NCBI GenBank assembly: GCA_035465395.1
Contig: DATHRK010000046.1
Span: 1-64,000 of the forward strand
Direction of reading: 5' to 3'
Length of the DNA stretch: 64,000 bases
Origin: DATHRK01 sp035465395
GTDB lineage: Bacteria > Gemmatimonadota > Gemmatimonadetes > Longimicrobiales > RSA9
The position numbers were made by a program, and so were the translations under genes. Under the pieces are notes generated by a model. That model was not told the origin of the DNA and searched no databases. It saw only the letters and a program-made list of their open reading frames with translations. This document shows, piece after piece, positions 16,862-25,441 of the stretch (position 1 is its first letter; every line of letters starts with the position of its first letter).

Positions 16862-18237
16862 GGCGTCGCCGCCTCGAGGGCCTGCGCCGTGGGCGCCGAA
16901 GGCTCCGGCCCGGAGCCGTTCGACGCCTGCTTCGCCTGCGGAGCAGACGTCGCTTCTCCCCGACCTCGGGCGGCCACCGCGTCGGTCGGCGGTGGGTCGC
17001 CGCCGCCGTCCGCGGATCCGCGCTCACCGGCCTCGCGCGCCCTCGCCTGCAGCGCGGCGACGCGCATGGGCAGCCCGTAGAGGCGGATGAACCCGCCCGC
17101 GTCGGCCTGGTCGTAAACGTCGTCCTCGCCGAAGGTCACGACGGCCTCCTCGTAGGCGGAGTAGGGCGACGTCCGGCCGACGACGGCGCACGTGCCGTGG
17201 GCGAGCCGCAGCCGCACCGTCCCGGTGACCGGCACCTGCGTACGATCCACCAGCGCGTCGAGCGCCTCGCGCTCGATGCCCCACCAGCGCCCCTCGTACA
17301 CCAGCGAGGCGTAGCGTCCGGCGAGCTGGTCCTTGAGCTCGAGCGTGCGGCGGTCGAGCACCAGCTGCTCGAGGTCCGAGTGCGCGGCGTACAGGAGCGT
17401 CCCGCCCGGGGTCTCGTACACGCCCCGCGACTTCATCCCCACGAGGCGGTCCTCGACGATGTCGATCCGGCCCACGCCGTACTCCCCGGCGATCGCGTTC
17501 AGGCGTTCGAGCAGCGCTACCGGTGCCAGCGGCTCGCCATCCACCGCGACCGGATTGCCAGCCTCGAAGTCGATGGCCACTTCGCGCGGCTGGGCGGGCG
17601 CCGCCTCGGGCGCCCGGGTGAGGAGGAAGACGTCCTCGGTCGGGCTCCAGTCCGGGTCCTCGAGCGGCCCGCCCTCGTGCGACACGTGCCAGAGATTGCG
17701 GTCGCGCGAGAAGATCTTCTCGTGCGTCGCGGTGACGGGAATGCCGCGGCTCGCGGCGTACGCGAGCGCGTCCTCCCGCGAGCGGATGTCCCACTCCCGC
17801 CACGGGGCGATGACGCCCAGGTCCGGGGCCAGCGCGGCGTACGTGAGCTCGAAGCGCACCTGGTCGTTGCCCTTCCCCGTGCACCCGTGCGCCAGCCACC
17901 CCGCGCCGATCCGGCGCGCGAGCTCGACCTGGCGACGGGCGATGAGCGGGCGCGCCATGGAGGTGCCGAGCAGGTACTTGCGGCCGTAGACCGCCCCGGC
18001 CCGCAACGTGGGCCACACGAAGCCCCGCAGGAACTCGTCACGCAGGTCCTCCACGTAGCACGCGGAAGCGCCCGACGCGAGCGCTTTGGCCTCGAGTCCG
18101 TCCAGCTCCTCGGCCTGCCCGACGTCGGCGGCGAAGCACACCACCTCGAGGCCGCAGTTCTCCTTCAGCCACGGCACGACGATCGACGTGTCCAGGCCGC
18201 CGGAATAGGCGAGTACCACCGTGTTCGAGCCGTTCAC
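16858..18237 (-). CDS. argG: Argininosuccinate synthase
   Basis: A 459-residue enzyme that joins citrulline and aspartate using ATP. The N-type ATP pyrophosphatase P-loop AYSGGLDTS is at residues 10-18. GTSMARPLIARRQVE and HGCTGKGNDQVRFE are the synthase signatures for citrulline and aspartate binding, and EGRWWGIEREALDALVD is in the C-terminal tetramerisation region. The family core ends near residue 400; the last ~55 residues are a low-complexity Gly/Asp/Ala-rich tail (GSADGGGDPPP) without a known role. Start and stop are tightly packed: 15 bases after the upstream acetyltransferase gene and a 4-base overlap with argH. Confidence 0.95.
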   Translation of the reverse strand: MNGSNTVVLAYSGGLDTSIVVPWLKENCGLEVVCFAADVGQAEELDGLEAKALASGASACYVEDLRDEFLRGFVWPTLRAGAVYGRKYLLGTSMARPLIARRQVELARRIGAGWLAHGCTGKGNDQVRFELTYAALAPDLGVIAPWREWDIRSREDALAYAASRGIPVTATHEKIFSRDRNLWHVSHEGGPLEDPDWSPTEDVFLLTRAPEAAPAQPREVAIDFEAGNPVAVDGEPLAPVALLERLNAIAGEYGVGRIDIVEDRLVGMKSRGVYETPGGTLLYAAHSDLEQLVLDRRTLELKDQLAGRYASLVYEGRWWGIEREALDALVDRTQVPVTGTVRLRLAHGTCAVVGRTSPYSAYEEAVVTFGEDDVYDQADAGGFIRLYGLPMRVAALQARAREAGERGSADGGGDPPPTDAVAARGRGEATSAPQAKQASNGSGPEPSAPTAQALEAATP

Positions 18238-18252
18238 CGCGTTTGCCTCCGC

Positions 18253-18834
18253 CTAGGAAGGGGCGAGGGTTCTGACGACCGCGATCTCGTTGCACGCATG
18301 GCGGCGCGGGCAACCGACGCAGTCGGCTTCGATCTTCTGCGGCAGGACCGCGCGGTCCACCGTCACGTAGCCGAGCTTGTGGAAGAAGCCCGGTTCCAGC
18401 GTCAGCGCGAAGGTGCGCGGCAAGCCGAACGAAACCGCCTCCTCGTGCAGCGCCTCGACCACCGTCCGTCCGACCCCCAGCCCGCGCGCCGCGTCCGCGA
18501 CCGCGAGCGAACAGACCTCGGCGAGACCCGCGTCGTAGATCCGGAGTGCGCCGCATCCGAGCAGGCGGCCCTCGCCGTCGGAGGCGATGACGAACTCGCG
18601 AAGCCCCCGGTAGAGCTGCGTCGGGGTCTTGGGCAGCATGAGGCCGTGCGTCGCGTAGGCGTTGATGAGGTCGGCCATCGCGGGCACGTCGGCGAACCCG
18701 GCCGGCCTCAGCGTCACCGTGGGCTCGGCCCGCGCCGGCCGCCTCGCCGCCCTGGCGGGTTCCGGGAGGGACGGCGCGAACGCGCCGGCCAGCGACCGGC
18801 TGCCACTGCGCTCGATCTGCACGAGCCGGCTCAC
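18253..18834 (-). CDS. argA: GNAT acetyltransferase, probable single-domain N-acetylglutamate synthase
   Basis: A 193-residue GNAT-fold enzyme. After a ~40-residue Ala/Arg-rich leader comes VTLRPAGFADVPAMADLINAYA, a substrate segment MLPKTPTQLYRGLREFVIA, and the acetyl-CoA motif ARGLGVGRTVVEALHEEA. The C-terminal block DCVGCPRRHACNEIAVV is characteristic of short ArgA-type synthases, where a CxxC...C cluster precedes the last strand. The inferred reaction is glutamate plus acetyl-CoA to N-acetylglutamate, the first step of the pathway. The position between argD and argG with a 4-base GTGA overlap supports this. The amino-acid kinase domain of classical ArgA is absent. Confidence 0.75.
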   Translation of the reverse strand: MSRLVQIERSGSRSLAGAFAPSLPEPARAARRPARAEPTVTLRPAGFADVPAMADLINAYATHGLMLPKTPTQLYRGLREFVIASDGEGRLLGCGALRIYDAGLAEVCSLAVADAARGLGVGRTVVEALHEEAVSFGLPRTFALTLEPGFFHKLGYVTVDRAVLPQKIEADCVGCPRRHACNEIAVVRTLAPS

Positions 18835-20000
18835 AGGACCTCCTCCAGGAGGGCCACGCCTTCCTCCAGTTCGGCGAGCGAGGTGTTGAGCGGCGGCAGC
18901 AGCCGGAGCACCTCCTGACCGGCCGTGCACACGAGCAGGCCGCGCGCCCGGGCGGCGTCGACGACCGGGGCCGCGGGCCGTCCCAGCTCGAGGCCCCACA
19001 GGAGTCCGCGGCCGCGCGCCTCCACGATGCGCCCGCGCTCCACGAGGCCGGCACAGCGCTCGCGCAGCCAGGCGTCGGCCCGCCGCACGTTCTCCAGGAT
19101 CTCGGCCGAGCCGATCTTCTCGCAGACCGCGAGGGCCACCGTCGCCACGAAGGGGCCGCCGCCGAAGGTGCTGGCGTGGTCGCCCGGCTGTATCGCGTCC
19201 GCGATATGCTCCGCCAGGACCACCGCGCCCATGGGCAGCCCGCCGGCCAGCGGCTTGGCGAGCGCCATCAGGTCCGGCGCCACCCCGCTCCACTCGTGAC
19301 CCCACAGGAGCCCGGTCCGGCCGAGCCCCGTCTGCACCTCGTCGAACACCAGCGCGGCGCCGGCGTCGTCGCAGAGCTCGCGCAGGCCGGCCAGGAAGTC
19401 GGCGCCCATTTCGTGGACGCCGCCCTCGGCCTGGATCGGTTCCACGATCACGGCGGCGGTCTCCGGGCCGATGGCGCGCGCCACGGCGTGTGGGTCGCCC
19501 GGGTCCACGATCTGAACGCGCGAGACGAGGGGGGCGAACGGGGCCTGGTAGGCTGGCCGGTCGGTGGCGGACAGGGCGCCCATGGTGCGCCCGTGGAAGC
19601 CGCCCTTGAAGGCGACGATGCCGTTGCGCTCGGGCCCGCCGACGGTCGTCGCCCAGCGGCGCGCGAACTTCAGCGCGCCCTCGACCGCCTCCGCGCCGGA
19701 GTTGCAGAAGAACACCCGGTCCCCGAAGGACCTGTCGACGAGCCACTCGGCAAGCGCCGCCGCGGGCTCCGTCCGGAACAGGTTCGACGTGTGCAGGAGC
19801 CCTGTGGCCAGCGCGCTCCGCGCGGCCTCGACCACGGTCGGATGCCCGTGCCCGAGCGCGTTGACGGCGATGCCGCTCGTGAAGTCCAGGTACTCCCGCC
19901 CGCCGGAGTCCACGACCCGCGTCCCATGTCCGCTCACGAGGACCGGCGAGGGGGGGCGGTAGACACCCAGCAGGGGCGAGGTCGTCGCGAGGGCGCTCAC
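18831..20000 (-). CDS. argD: Acetylornithine aminotransferase
   Basis: A 389-residue PLP-dependent class III aminotransferase that converts N-acetylglutamate semialdehyde to N-acetylornithine. YLDFTSGIAVNALGHGHPTV is the N-terminal signature. FFCNSGAEAVEGALKFAR binds the PLP phosphate, and ALVFDEVQTGLGRTG holds the PLP-contacting aspartate. The Schiff-base lysine lies in LMALAKPLAGGLPMGAV, and STFGGGPFVATVAL follows. The GTG start at 20000 overlaps the argB stop by four bases. Members of this family can also act as succinyldiaminopimelate or succinylornithine transaminases; operon context favours ArgD. Confidence 0.92.
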   Translation of the reverse strand: MSALATTSPLLGVYRPPSPVLVSGHGTRVVDSGGREYLDFTSGIAVNALGHGHPTVVEAARSALATGLLHTSNLFRTEPAAALAEWLVDRSFGDRVFFCNSGAEAVEGALKFARRWATTVGGPERNGIVAFKGGFHGRTMGALSATDRPAYQAPFAPLVSRVQIVDPGDPHAVARAIGPETAAVIVEPIQAEGGVHEMGADFLAGLRELCDDAGAALVFDEVQTGLGRTGLLWGHEWSGVAPDLMALAKPLAGGLPMGAVVLAEHIADAIQPGDHASTFGGGPFVATVALAVCEKIGSAEILENVRRADAWLRERCAGLVERGRIVEARGRGLLWGLELGRPAAPVVDAARARGLLVCTAGQEVLRLLPPLNTSLAELEEGVALLEEVL

Positions 20001-20851
20001 GCGGGCGCCTCCACCACGGCCGCCGCCGGGGCGTCCACGACCCGCGTGCCTCCTGCGCCGAGCGCGTCGAGGGCGCCTATGCGCACATCGGCCACGCCAC
20101 CCGCCAGCGCATCCCGCGCCGCCGCTAGCTTGGGGATCATGCCGCCGTCCGCCGCCCCGCTGGCGACGAGATCCTCGGCGTCCGCGACGGGCAGGGTGCC
20201 GATCTCCACCCCGGCGGCGTCCCGCACCGCGGGCACGTCGCTCAGGAACACGAGCCGACTCGCCCGGAGCGCGACCGCCACGGCCACGGCGGCGACGTCG
20301 GCGTTGACGTTGAGGGCTTCGCCATCGGGGCCGAGCGACACGGGCGACAACACCGGCACGTACCCGGCGGCGAGCAGCTCGCGCAGGAGCGACGGGTCGA
20401 CCCGGCACCCGCAACCGACGCGGCCGAGGGCGCCGCCGGCGGCGACGTCCGCGCGGATCGTCGCGCCGTCCTCACCGCTCAGCCCGGCCGCCGCCACGCC
20501 GGCGCCGACGAGCGCTCGGACGATGCCCTTGTTGACCTCCCCCGACAGCACCATCGACACGAGGCGGAGGACGTTCGCGTCCGTGACGCGCTGTCCCTCG
20601 TGGAAGGCGGGCTGGAGGCCCAGCCGAAGCCCCAGCGCGCTCACCTGCGCTCCCCCGCCGTGGACGACGACGACCCCCGACGCGCCGCTCGGCGAGGCCA
20701 GGGCACGGCCGATGGCTTCGGCGAGAGCGCGCCGGCCGGCGTCCGTCTCGACCAGGCGACCCCCGACCTTGAGCACAGCGAGGCCCCGAGGCCGGGCGGC
20801 CGTTGCGCCGGGGCTCGCTGCCAGCCTCGCGTGGCTCCCTCGCGCGTTCAC
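19997..20851 (-). CDS. argB: Acetylglutamate kinase
   Basis: A 284-residue amino-acid kinase that phosphorylates N-acetylglutamate. LAVLKVGGRLV supplies the catalytic lysine, VVVHGGGAQVSALG the glycine-rich substrate loop, LGPDGEALNVNADVAAVAVA the acetylglutamate/ATP region and SGAADGGMIPKLAAARDAL the nucleotide-binding C-terminal segment. A ~20-residue Ala/Arg-rich N-terminal extension precedes the core; whether it allows arginine feedback inhibition cannot be judged. The GTG start at 20851 overlaps the argC stop by four bases, as with argD and the acetyltransferase gene. Confidence 0.93.
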   Translation of the reverse strand: MNARGSHARLAASPGATAARPRGLAVLKVGGRLVETDAGRRALAEAIGRALASPSGASGVVVVHGGGAQVSALGLRLGLQPAFHEGQRVTDANVLRLVSMVLSGEVNKGIVRALVGAGVAAAGLSGEDGATIRADVAAGGALGRVGCGCRVDPSLLRELLAAGYVPVLSPVSLGPDGEALNVNADVAAVAVAVALRASRLVFLSDVPAVRDAAGVEIGTLPVADAEDLVASGAADGGMIPKLAAARDALAGGVADVRIGALDALGAGGTRVVDAPAAAVVEAPA

Positions 20852-21972
20852 GCGAGCCCCGTCGTCTCGGGCCAGCCGGCCATCACGTTGAGGTTCTGCA
20901 CGGCCTGGCCGGCCGCGCCCTTGAGCAGGTTGTCGATCGCCACGAAAACCTGCAGCGCCGGCGCCGCCGTGTGGGCCACGGACGCGACGCCGATCGCGGC
21001 CGCATTGGTACCGACGACATCGGCGAGCGTGGGAGGCCGGTCGGTCAGCACCCGCACGAAGGGCTCGCCGTGGTAGTCGGTCTGCCAGAACGCCGCCGCC
21101 TCGTCGGGCGCCACGCGCGCCGCGAGCGGCACGTGGAGCGACGCCAGGATCCCACGCCGCACGGGCAGCAAGTGCGGGGTGAACACAACCTCCGGCCCCC
21201 CCGGGCCCAGCGCGCCGGCGGCCGCCACGATCTCGCCGAGGTGACGGTGGGCGTTGCCCGTTGCGTAGGCGCGGAAATCCTCCGCCACCTCCGCGAACAG
21301 GAGGTGACGCGCGGGCGAGCGGCCCGCGCCCGTGACGCCGGAGGCCGCGTTGGCGATCACCGTGCCGCCCACCAGATCGCGGCGGAGGAGCGGCGCCAGG
21401 CCCAGCAGGACGGCGGTCGGGTAGCAGCCGGGGTTGGCGACGAGCCGGCTCTTTCTCACGGCCTCGCGGTGGTGTTCGGTGAGCCCGTAGGCCAGAACGG
21501 CCGCCCCGCTGTCCGGGACGGCCGTCGCGTCGTCGGTGGAGGCGATCGTCCCGCCTCCTCCGTCCGCGACGGCGGACCAGCGCTCGCGGCCGCGAGCGAC
21601 CGTCGCCGGCGCGGTCCGTTCGGCCCGCAGCGCCGTGAGCCTCAGGTCGGCCGACAGGTCCACAGCCAGCGCACCGTCCAGTCGATCCATCCACGCGTCG
21701 GCGTGGCCGTGGGGGAGGCACGAGAGCACCGCGTCGCACGACGCCAGGTCGGCGTCGTCCAGTCTCTGGAGCGGCACGTCGGGCCCGTGCGCCACGGTCG
21801 CGCCCAGCGGGCGGCCTGCTTCGCTCTCCGACGTGGCGAGCACGAGGCGCACAGACGGGTGGGCCGCGAGGAGGCGAACCACCTCGCGGCCCGTGTAGCC
21901 CGTTGCCCCGAGCACACCCACCGTGAGCCTGGCGGCGGAGGACGCCTGCGAGGCTCCAGTCTGTCTATGCAT
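20848..21972 (-). CDS. argC: N-acetyl-gamma-glutamyl-phosphate reductase
   Basis: A 374-residue NADPH-dependent reductase, third step of arginine synthesis. LTVGVLGATGYTGREVVRLL is the Rossmann nucleotide-binding start. SRLVANPGCYPTAVLLGLAPL carries the catalytic cysteine (NPGCY), ANAASGVTGAGRSP is the active-site loop, and FTPHLLPVRRGILASLHVPL follows. It is the first gene of the arg unit; the start ATG lies six bases downstream of a strong ARG-box match, so ArgR repression is likely. A ~20-residue insertion around RWSAVADGGGGTIASTDD is longer than in many homologues. No Shine-Dalgarno is seen, suggesting a leaderless message. Confidence 0.94.
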   Translation of the reverse strand: MHRQTGASQASSAARLTVGVLGATGYTGREVVRLLAAHPSVRLVLATSESEAGRPLGATVAHGPDVPLQRLDDADLASCDAVLSCLPHGHADAWMDRLDGALAVDLSADLRLTALRAERTAPATVARGRERWSAVADGGGGTIASTDDATAVPDSGAAVLAYGLTEHHREAVRKSRLVANPGCYPTAVLLGLAPLLRRDLVGGTVIANAASGVTGAGRSPARHLLFAEVAEDFRAYATGNAHRHLGEIVAAAGALGPGGPEVVFTPHLLPVRRGILASLHVPLAARVAPDEAAAFWQTDYHGEPFVRVLTDRPPTLADVVGTNAAAIGVASVAHTAAPALQVFVAIDNLLKGAAGQAVQNLNVMAGWPETTGLA

Positions 21973-22009
21973 CGCTCTGCATATTTACTCATCGCGATGC
22001 GCATGTCAA
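21969..22009 (-). promoter_or_regulatory. argC promoter with embedded ARG box (ArgR operator)
   Basis: Read on the minus strand, a perfect TTGACA -35 (22009-22004) is followed after 16-17 bases by an AT-rich TAAATAT segment serving as -10. Over the -10 lies TGAGTAAATATGCA (21991-21978), 12 of 14 positions of the ArgR consensus TGAATwwwwATTCA. The box is centred inside a larger dyad, GCATCGC (21969-21975) and GCGATGC (21994-22000), sharing the same axis. The argC ATG starts at 21972, so transcription would begin almost at the start codon. Confidence 0.8.
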
Positions 22010-22013
22010 GCGC

Positions 22014-24641
22014 CTACTCGCCGATCGACCTCTCGAACAGCTCGAAGATCCGCCGGTACTCGTCGGTCCACGACGTCGGCTCGTTGAAGCTGTGGTTCTC
22101 CACCGGGTAGACCGCCAACTCCCAGTTCTCCTTGCCGAGCTCGATGAGCCGCTGAGCCAGGCGCACCACGTCGGAGAAGTGGACGTTCGTGTCGTACATG
22201 CCGTGTGCGATGAGCAGGTGCCCCTCGAGTCCCTCGGCGAAGTAGATCGGCGAGGACTGCCGATAGGCCTCTTCATCCCCGTCGGGCAGGTTGAGGATCC
22301 GGCTGGTGTACCAGTGGTTGTAGTGCGCCCAGTCCGTGACCGAGCGGAGCGCCGCACCCGCCGCGAACACGTCGGGCTCGTTGAAGAGCGCCATCAGCGT
22401 GATGAAGCCGCCGTACGATCCGCCGTAGATGCCTATCCGGTCCGCGTCCACGCCTTCCGACTCGACGAGCCAGCGCGCGCCGTCGACCTGGTCGGAGAGG
22501 TCCCACCCGCCCATGTGGCGATAGATCGCGGTGCGCCAGTCGCGGCCGTAACCGGCGGACCCGCGGTAGTCGAGGTCCAGTACCGTGTAGCCGTTCGCCG
22601 CGAGGAAGTGGTGAAACATGTACTCGCGGAAGTACCCCGACCAGCCGTTGTGGACGTTCTGCGTGTAGCCGGCGCCGTGGACGAAGATCACTCCGGCGCC
22701 GTTGGGCGCCGCGCCCACGTCGGAGGGCCGGTAGATCCGAGCGGGTACGCCGGTGCGGTCGCGCGCGGGCACGCGCACGATCTCCGGCTTGATCCACGGG
22801 TAGGCGCGCCATTCTTCGGTCGGCGTGGTCGTGAGCCGCGTCAGGTCGCCGCCCGGCTCCGAGGGCGTGAGGAACAGCTCCGCGGGCCTGTCGGCCTCGG
22901 ACCAGCGTACGGCGAAAGTGGCGCCGTCCGGCGACGGGGTCGCGTCGAACTGCCCGGCGCCGTCGATCAGGCGCGTGCGGTTCGAGCCGTCGAACCCCAT
23001 CCGGTACGGATGGCGATCGAAGGGAGAGACCTCGGTGGTGTGCAGCAGGAACGCGTCCCACGCCTCGGGGATTTCGACCGACTCGACCTCCCACCCGCCT
23101 GAAGTGAGCGGGCGGCGGTCGGTGCCGTCCGCATCCACCAGGTACAGGTGCGCGTAGCCCGTCGCCTCGCTCACGTACCACACCCGGGGCTCGCCGCCCG
23201 CACGAGCCGGAAGCCAACCTGCGCAGGGGCCGCCGAATCCGAAGCAGGGCCCGCCCACCCAGGCCTCGTCGCGGTGGCTGTCGAGCAGCGTCAGCGTTCC
23301 GGCGGCGGGATCAAGCGCGTACAGGCGCCAGGTCTTGTAGTCGTAGTCGATCGCCGCGAGCAACGCGTGGCTGCCGCTCTCGTGCCAGTCGATGAACTGC
23401 GCCTGGGCCAGATCGGGATGGTCGCCGTTCCGGCCGCCGCCCCCCGCGCCTCGCGTCGCGCCCCCGCGCCCGCCGCCGGCGGCGCCATCGTCATCCTCCT
23501 CCTCGTCCGCTTCGTCGTCGGCGGACTCGTCCTCTGCGGGCTCGTCGCCGGCGAGCGGCTCCCACGTGATGTCCAGGGTCTCGCCCGGCGTCTCGCCGGC
23601 GGTCAGATCCAGCCACGCGATGCGGCCTGTCGCCGCCTCCAGCAGCGCGAGCCGCGAGTCGGTCTGCACGTCCCCGACCTTGGAGCGCACGTCGTTGGAC
23701 TCGGTGTAGCCGCTCTCCGTGATCCACAGCGGCACGGGCGTGCTCTGGGCATCGCGGGCAGGCGTCTGCGACTCGAAGACGGCCCAGCGGGTCGTCGGAT
23801 CCACGTCGATCCCGCCCAGGCGGTTGTTGCGCCCGAGGTAGACCGGCCGGGCGCGCCTGGCCTCGGCGCGCTCGTCCTCGATGCTGTCCCGCTCCTCGCG
23901 GATGCCCTCGATCCGGATGTGCTCGAAGAGCTCCCGCTGCTGCGCCTCCAGGAAGGCCTTGTGGCCCTTCGCCTCCGCCGGATCGTCCGGCGCGGCCCCC
24001 GTCCGGACGTCGGTGATCTGGCGGATGCCCCCGTCCGCGATGCCGAATGCGTACACGTCGCCATCGGCGCGGAACAGCAGCTCGCGGCCGTCCGCCGTGA
24101 ACGCGGGACCGGCCTCGTTGTCGACCGTGTTCGTCAGGCGCCGGGCCACGCCCGAGCGCCGGTCGAGCAGGTAGAGGTCGCCTTCCACCGTCGTAGCGCG
24201 CAGGGCGCCGTCGGGCGACAGGGCGCCCGTCGCGAGCTGCGCGCCCAGCGTGTCGGCCACCTCGTCCGGGATGCGCTCGGGATCGCCGCCGCTCGCGGCG
24301 ACGCGATACAGGGACGTCTCCTCGTGCCAGGCGGCGCCGCCGGGGAGCCAGTTGAAGTAGATCCACGCGCCGTCATCGGACCAACGCACCTGCCCCGGTG
24401 ATCGGCCCACGAGCTCGAAGCCGCGCATGATGCTCCGGATGGTCAGCGGAAACTCGTTGTCCCGCGCCACTTCAGGCTCGAAATCCGCCGTTTGGCTCGG
24501 ACCCTGGCCGAGCGCCTCCGAAGGCGTGGACGCGGGCGCCGCGGCGAGGACGCCCGCGAGCAGCGCCCAGGCGGTGCGGCGTCGCCGGCGGCCACGGCAG
24601 CGCGTCTCGGCGGAGCGGACGTAGGCGTCGCGGCGGTGCAT
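22014..24641 (-). CDS. S9-family prolyl oligopeptidase-like serine peptidase, secreted
   Basis: An 875-residue exported peptidase related to dipeptidyl-peptidase IV/acylaminoacyl peptidase. A basic n-region (RCRGRRRRR) and hydrophobic core AWALLAGVLAAAPAS form a signal peptide. Residues ~50-610 are a beta-propeller with WD40/PD40-like blades. An acidic insertion (EDESADDEADEEEDDD) and a Gly/Arg-rich stretch interrupt it near residue 370. The C-terminal alpha/beta hydrolase has the triad Ser742 (GGSYGG), Asp817 (HGMYDTNV) and His850 (VENHSF). It starts at 24641 with GGAGG upstream and lies 26 bases after argR. Its stop is five bases from the argC -35 box, so it sits inside the arginine block; a role in peptide nutrition is plausible. 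Confidence 0.88.
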   Translation of the reverse strand: MHRRDAYVRSAETRCRGRRRRRTAWALLAGVLAAAPASTPSEALGQGPSQTADFEPEVARDNEFPLTIRSIMRGFELVGRSPGQVRWSDDGAWIYFNWLPGGAAWHEETSLYRVAASGGDPERIPDEVADTLGAQLATGALSPDGALRATTVEGDLYLLDRRSGVARRLTNTVDNEAGPAFTADGRELLFRADGDVYAFGIADGGIRQITDVRTGAAPDDPAEAKGHKAFLEAQQRELFEHIRIEGIREERDSIEDERAEARRARPVYLGRNNRLGGIDVDPTTRWAVFESQTPARDAQSTPVPLWITESGYTESNDVRSKVGDVQTDSRLALLEAATGRIAWLDLTAGETPGETLDITWEPLAGDEPAEDESADDEADEEEDDDGAAGGGRGGATRGAGGGGRNGDHPDLAQAQFIDWHESGSHALLAAIDYDYKTWRLYALDPAAGTLTLLDSHRDEAWVGGPCFGFGGPCAGWLPARAGGEPRVWYVSEATGYAHLYLVDADGTDRRPLTSGGWEVESVEIPEAWDAFLLHTTEVSPFDRHPYRMGFDGSNRTRLIDGAGQFDATPSPDGATFAVRWSEADRPAELFLTPSEPGGDLTRLTTTPTEEWRAYPWIKPEIVRVPARDRTGVPARIYRPSDVGAAPNGAGVIFVHGAGYTQNVHNGWSGYFREYMFHHFLAANGYTVLDLDYRGSAGYGRDWRTAIYRHMGGWDLSDQVDGARWLVESEGVDADRIGIYGGSYGGFITLMALFNEPDVFAAGAALRSVTDWAHYNHWYTSRILNLPDGDEEAYRQSSPIYFAEGLEGHLLIAHGMYDTNVHFSDVVRLAQRLIELGKENWELAVYPVENHSFNEPTSWTDEYRRIFELFERSIGE

Positions 24642-24667
24642 GGGTCCTCCAGTCCTGTGTCGGTGGA

Positions 24668-25126
24668 TCACGTCTCGATGCCGGCCAGCAGCCGGATGCG
24701 CTCCTCGATCGCGGCGCGCTTCTTCCTGTCCCGCAGGATCAACAGGATCGTATCGTCGCCCGAGATCGTGCCGAGCACCTCCGGCCAGCCCTGACGGTCC
24801 AGTGCGACGGCGACCGGCTGGGCGCCGCCCGTGAGGGTCTTGATGACGACCAGGTTCTCGGTGCCCTCGACCTCGGTGAACAGAGCGGGCAGGAGCCGCT
24901 CCAGGGTCGGCTTGGGGTCGCCGCGCCCGCTGGCGACCTGATACGCGGAGCCGCCATCCGGGAGCGGCACCTTGACGACCTGGAGCTCGCGGAGGTCCCG
25001 CGACAGGGTCGCCTGCGTGACCTCGAACCCGCGCTCTGCGAGCCGCTCGCGCAGCGTCTCCTGCGAGGACACGCGCTCCGTGCGGAGGAGCCGCAGGAGC
25101 ACCGCGTGGCGGCGCGCCCGGCTCAC
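24668..25126 (-). CDS. argR: Arginine repressor
   Basis: A 152-residue regulator. The N-terminal winged helix holds the recognition helix FEVTQATLSRDLRELQVVKV (residues ~34-53), a family signature. The C-terminal domain, residues ~80-150, forms the hexamer and binds arginine; GTISGDDTILLILRD carries the Asp-Asp pair that contacts arginine. The expected role is arginine-dependent repression of biosynthesis. It starts the minus-strand arginine block, three kilobases upstream of argC, where a good ARG box is found. The GTG at 25126 gives the usual family length. Confidence 0.93.
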   Translation of the reverse strand: MSRARRHAVLLRLLRTERVSSQETLRERLAERGFEVTQATLSRDLRELQVVKVPLPDGGSAYQVASGRGDPKPTLERLLPALFTEVEGTENLVVIKTLTGGAQPVAVALDRQGWPEVLGTISGDDTILLILRDRKKRAAIEERIRLLAGIET

Positions 25127-25441
25127 GTGCCTTGGCCGCTCGGGTCGTGCACCGGTCGCGACATGCGCCTCGCTCGTGCAATGCCCCGCATCTTGCCGAA
25201 AGGGGGGCGTGTCTGAGGATCAATCACGGGAACGCGGAACCTATCACGACGAGAAATCGCGCGACAACGCAGGTCCTCACGCTCGCTCTGGTCGCGTGCG
25301 TTCCGCCGGCCGCCGAGCGCCTCCCGCAAGCGACCGGCCGGTCTCTTCGACCCGGACGCGTGGGGCCCGCCTGGCGGATGGGGTGCGAAGCTTGCTGGAA
25401 CTTCGCGCGCGGCGAGCTCCCCGGGGGTAGAGAAAGCGAGC
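25127..25441. other. Intergenic region between divergent argR and the DUF305 gene
   Basis: A 315-base divergent spacer. It should hold promoters for argR (minus) and the DUF305 gene (plus). I see no convincing -35/-10 pair, no clear ARG box and no conserved short ORF. GC content stays high throughout. Nothing else is assigned. Confidence 0.4.
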
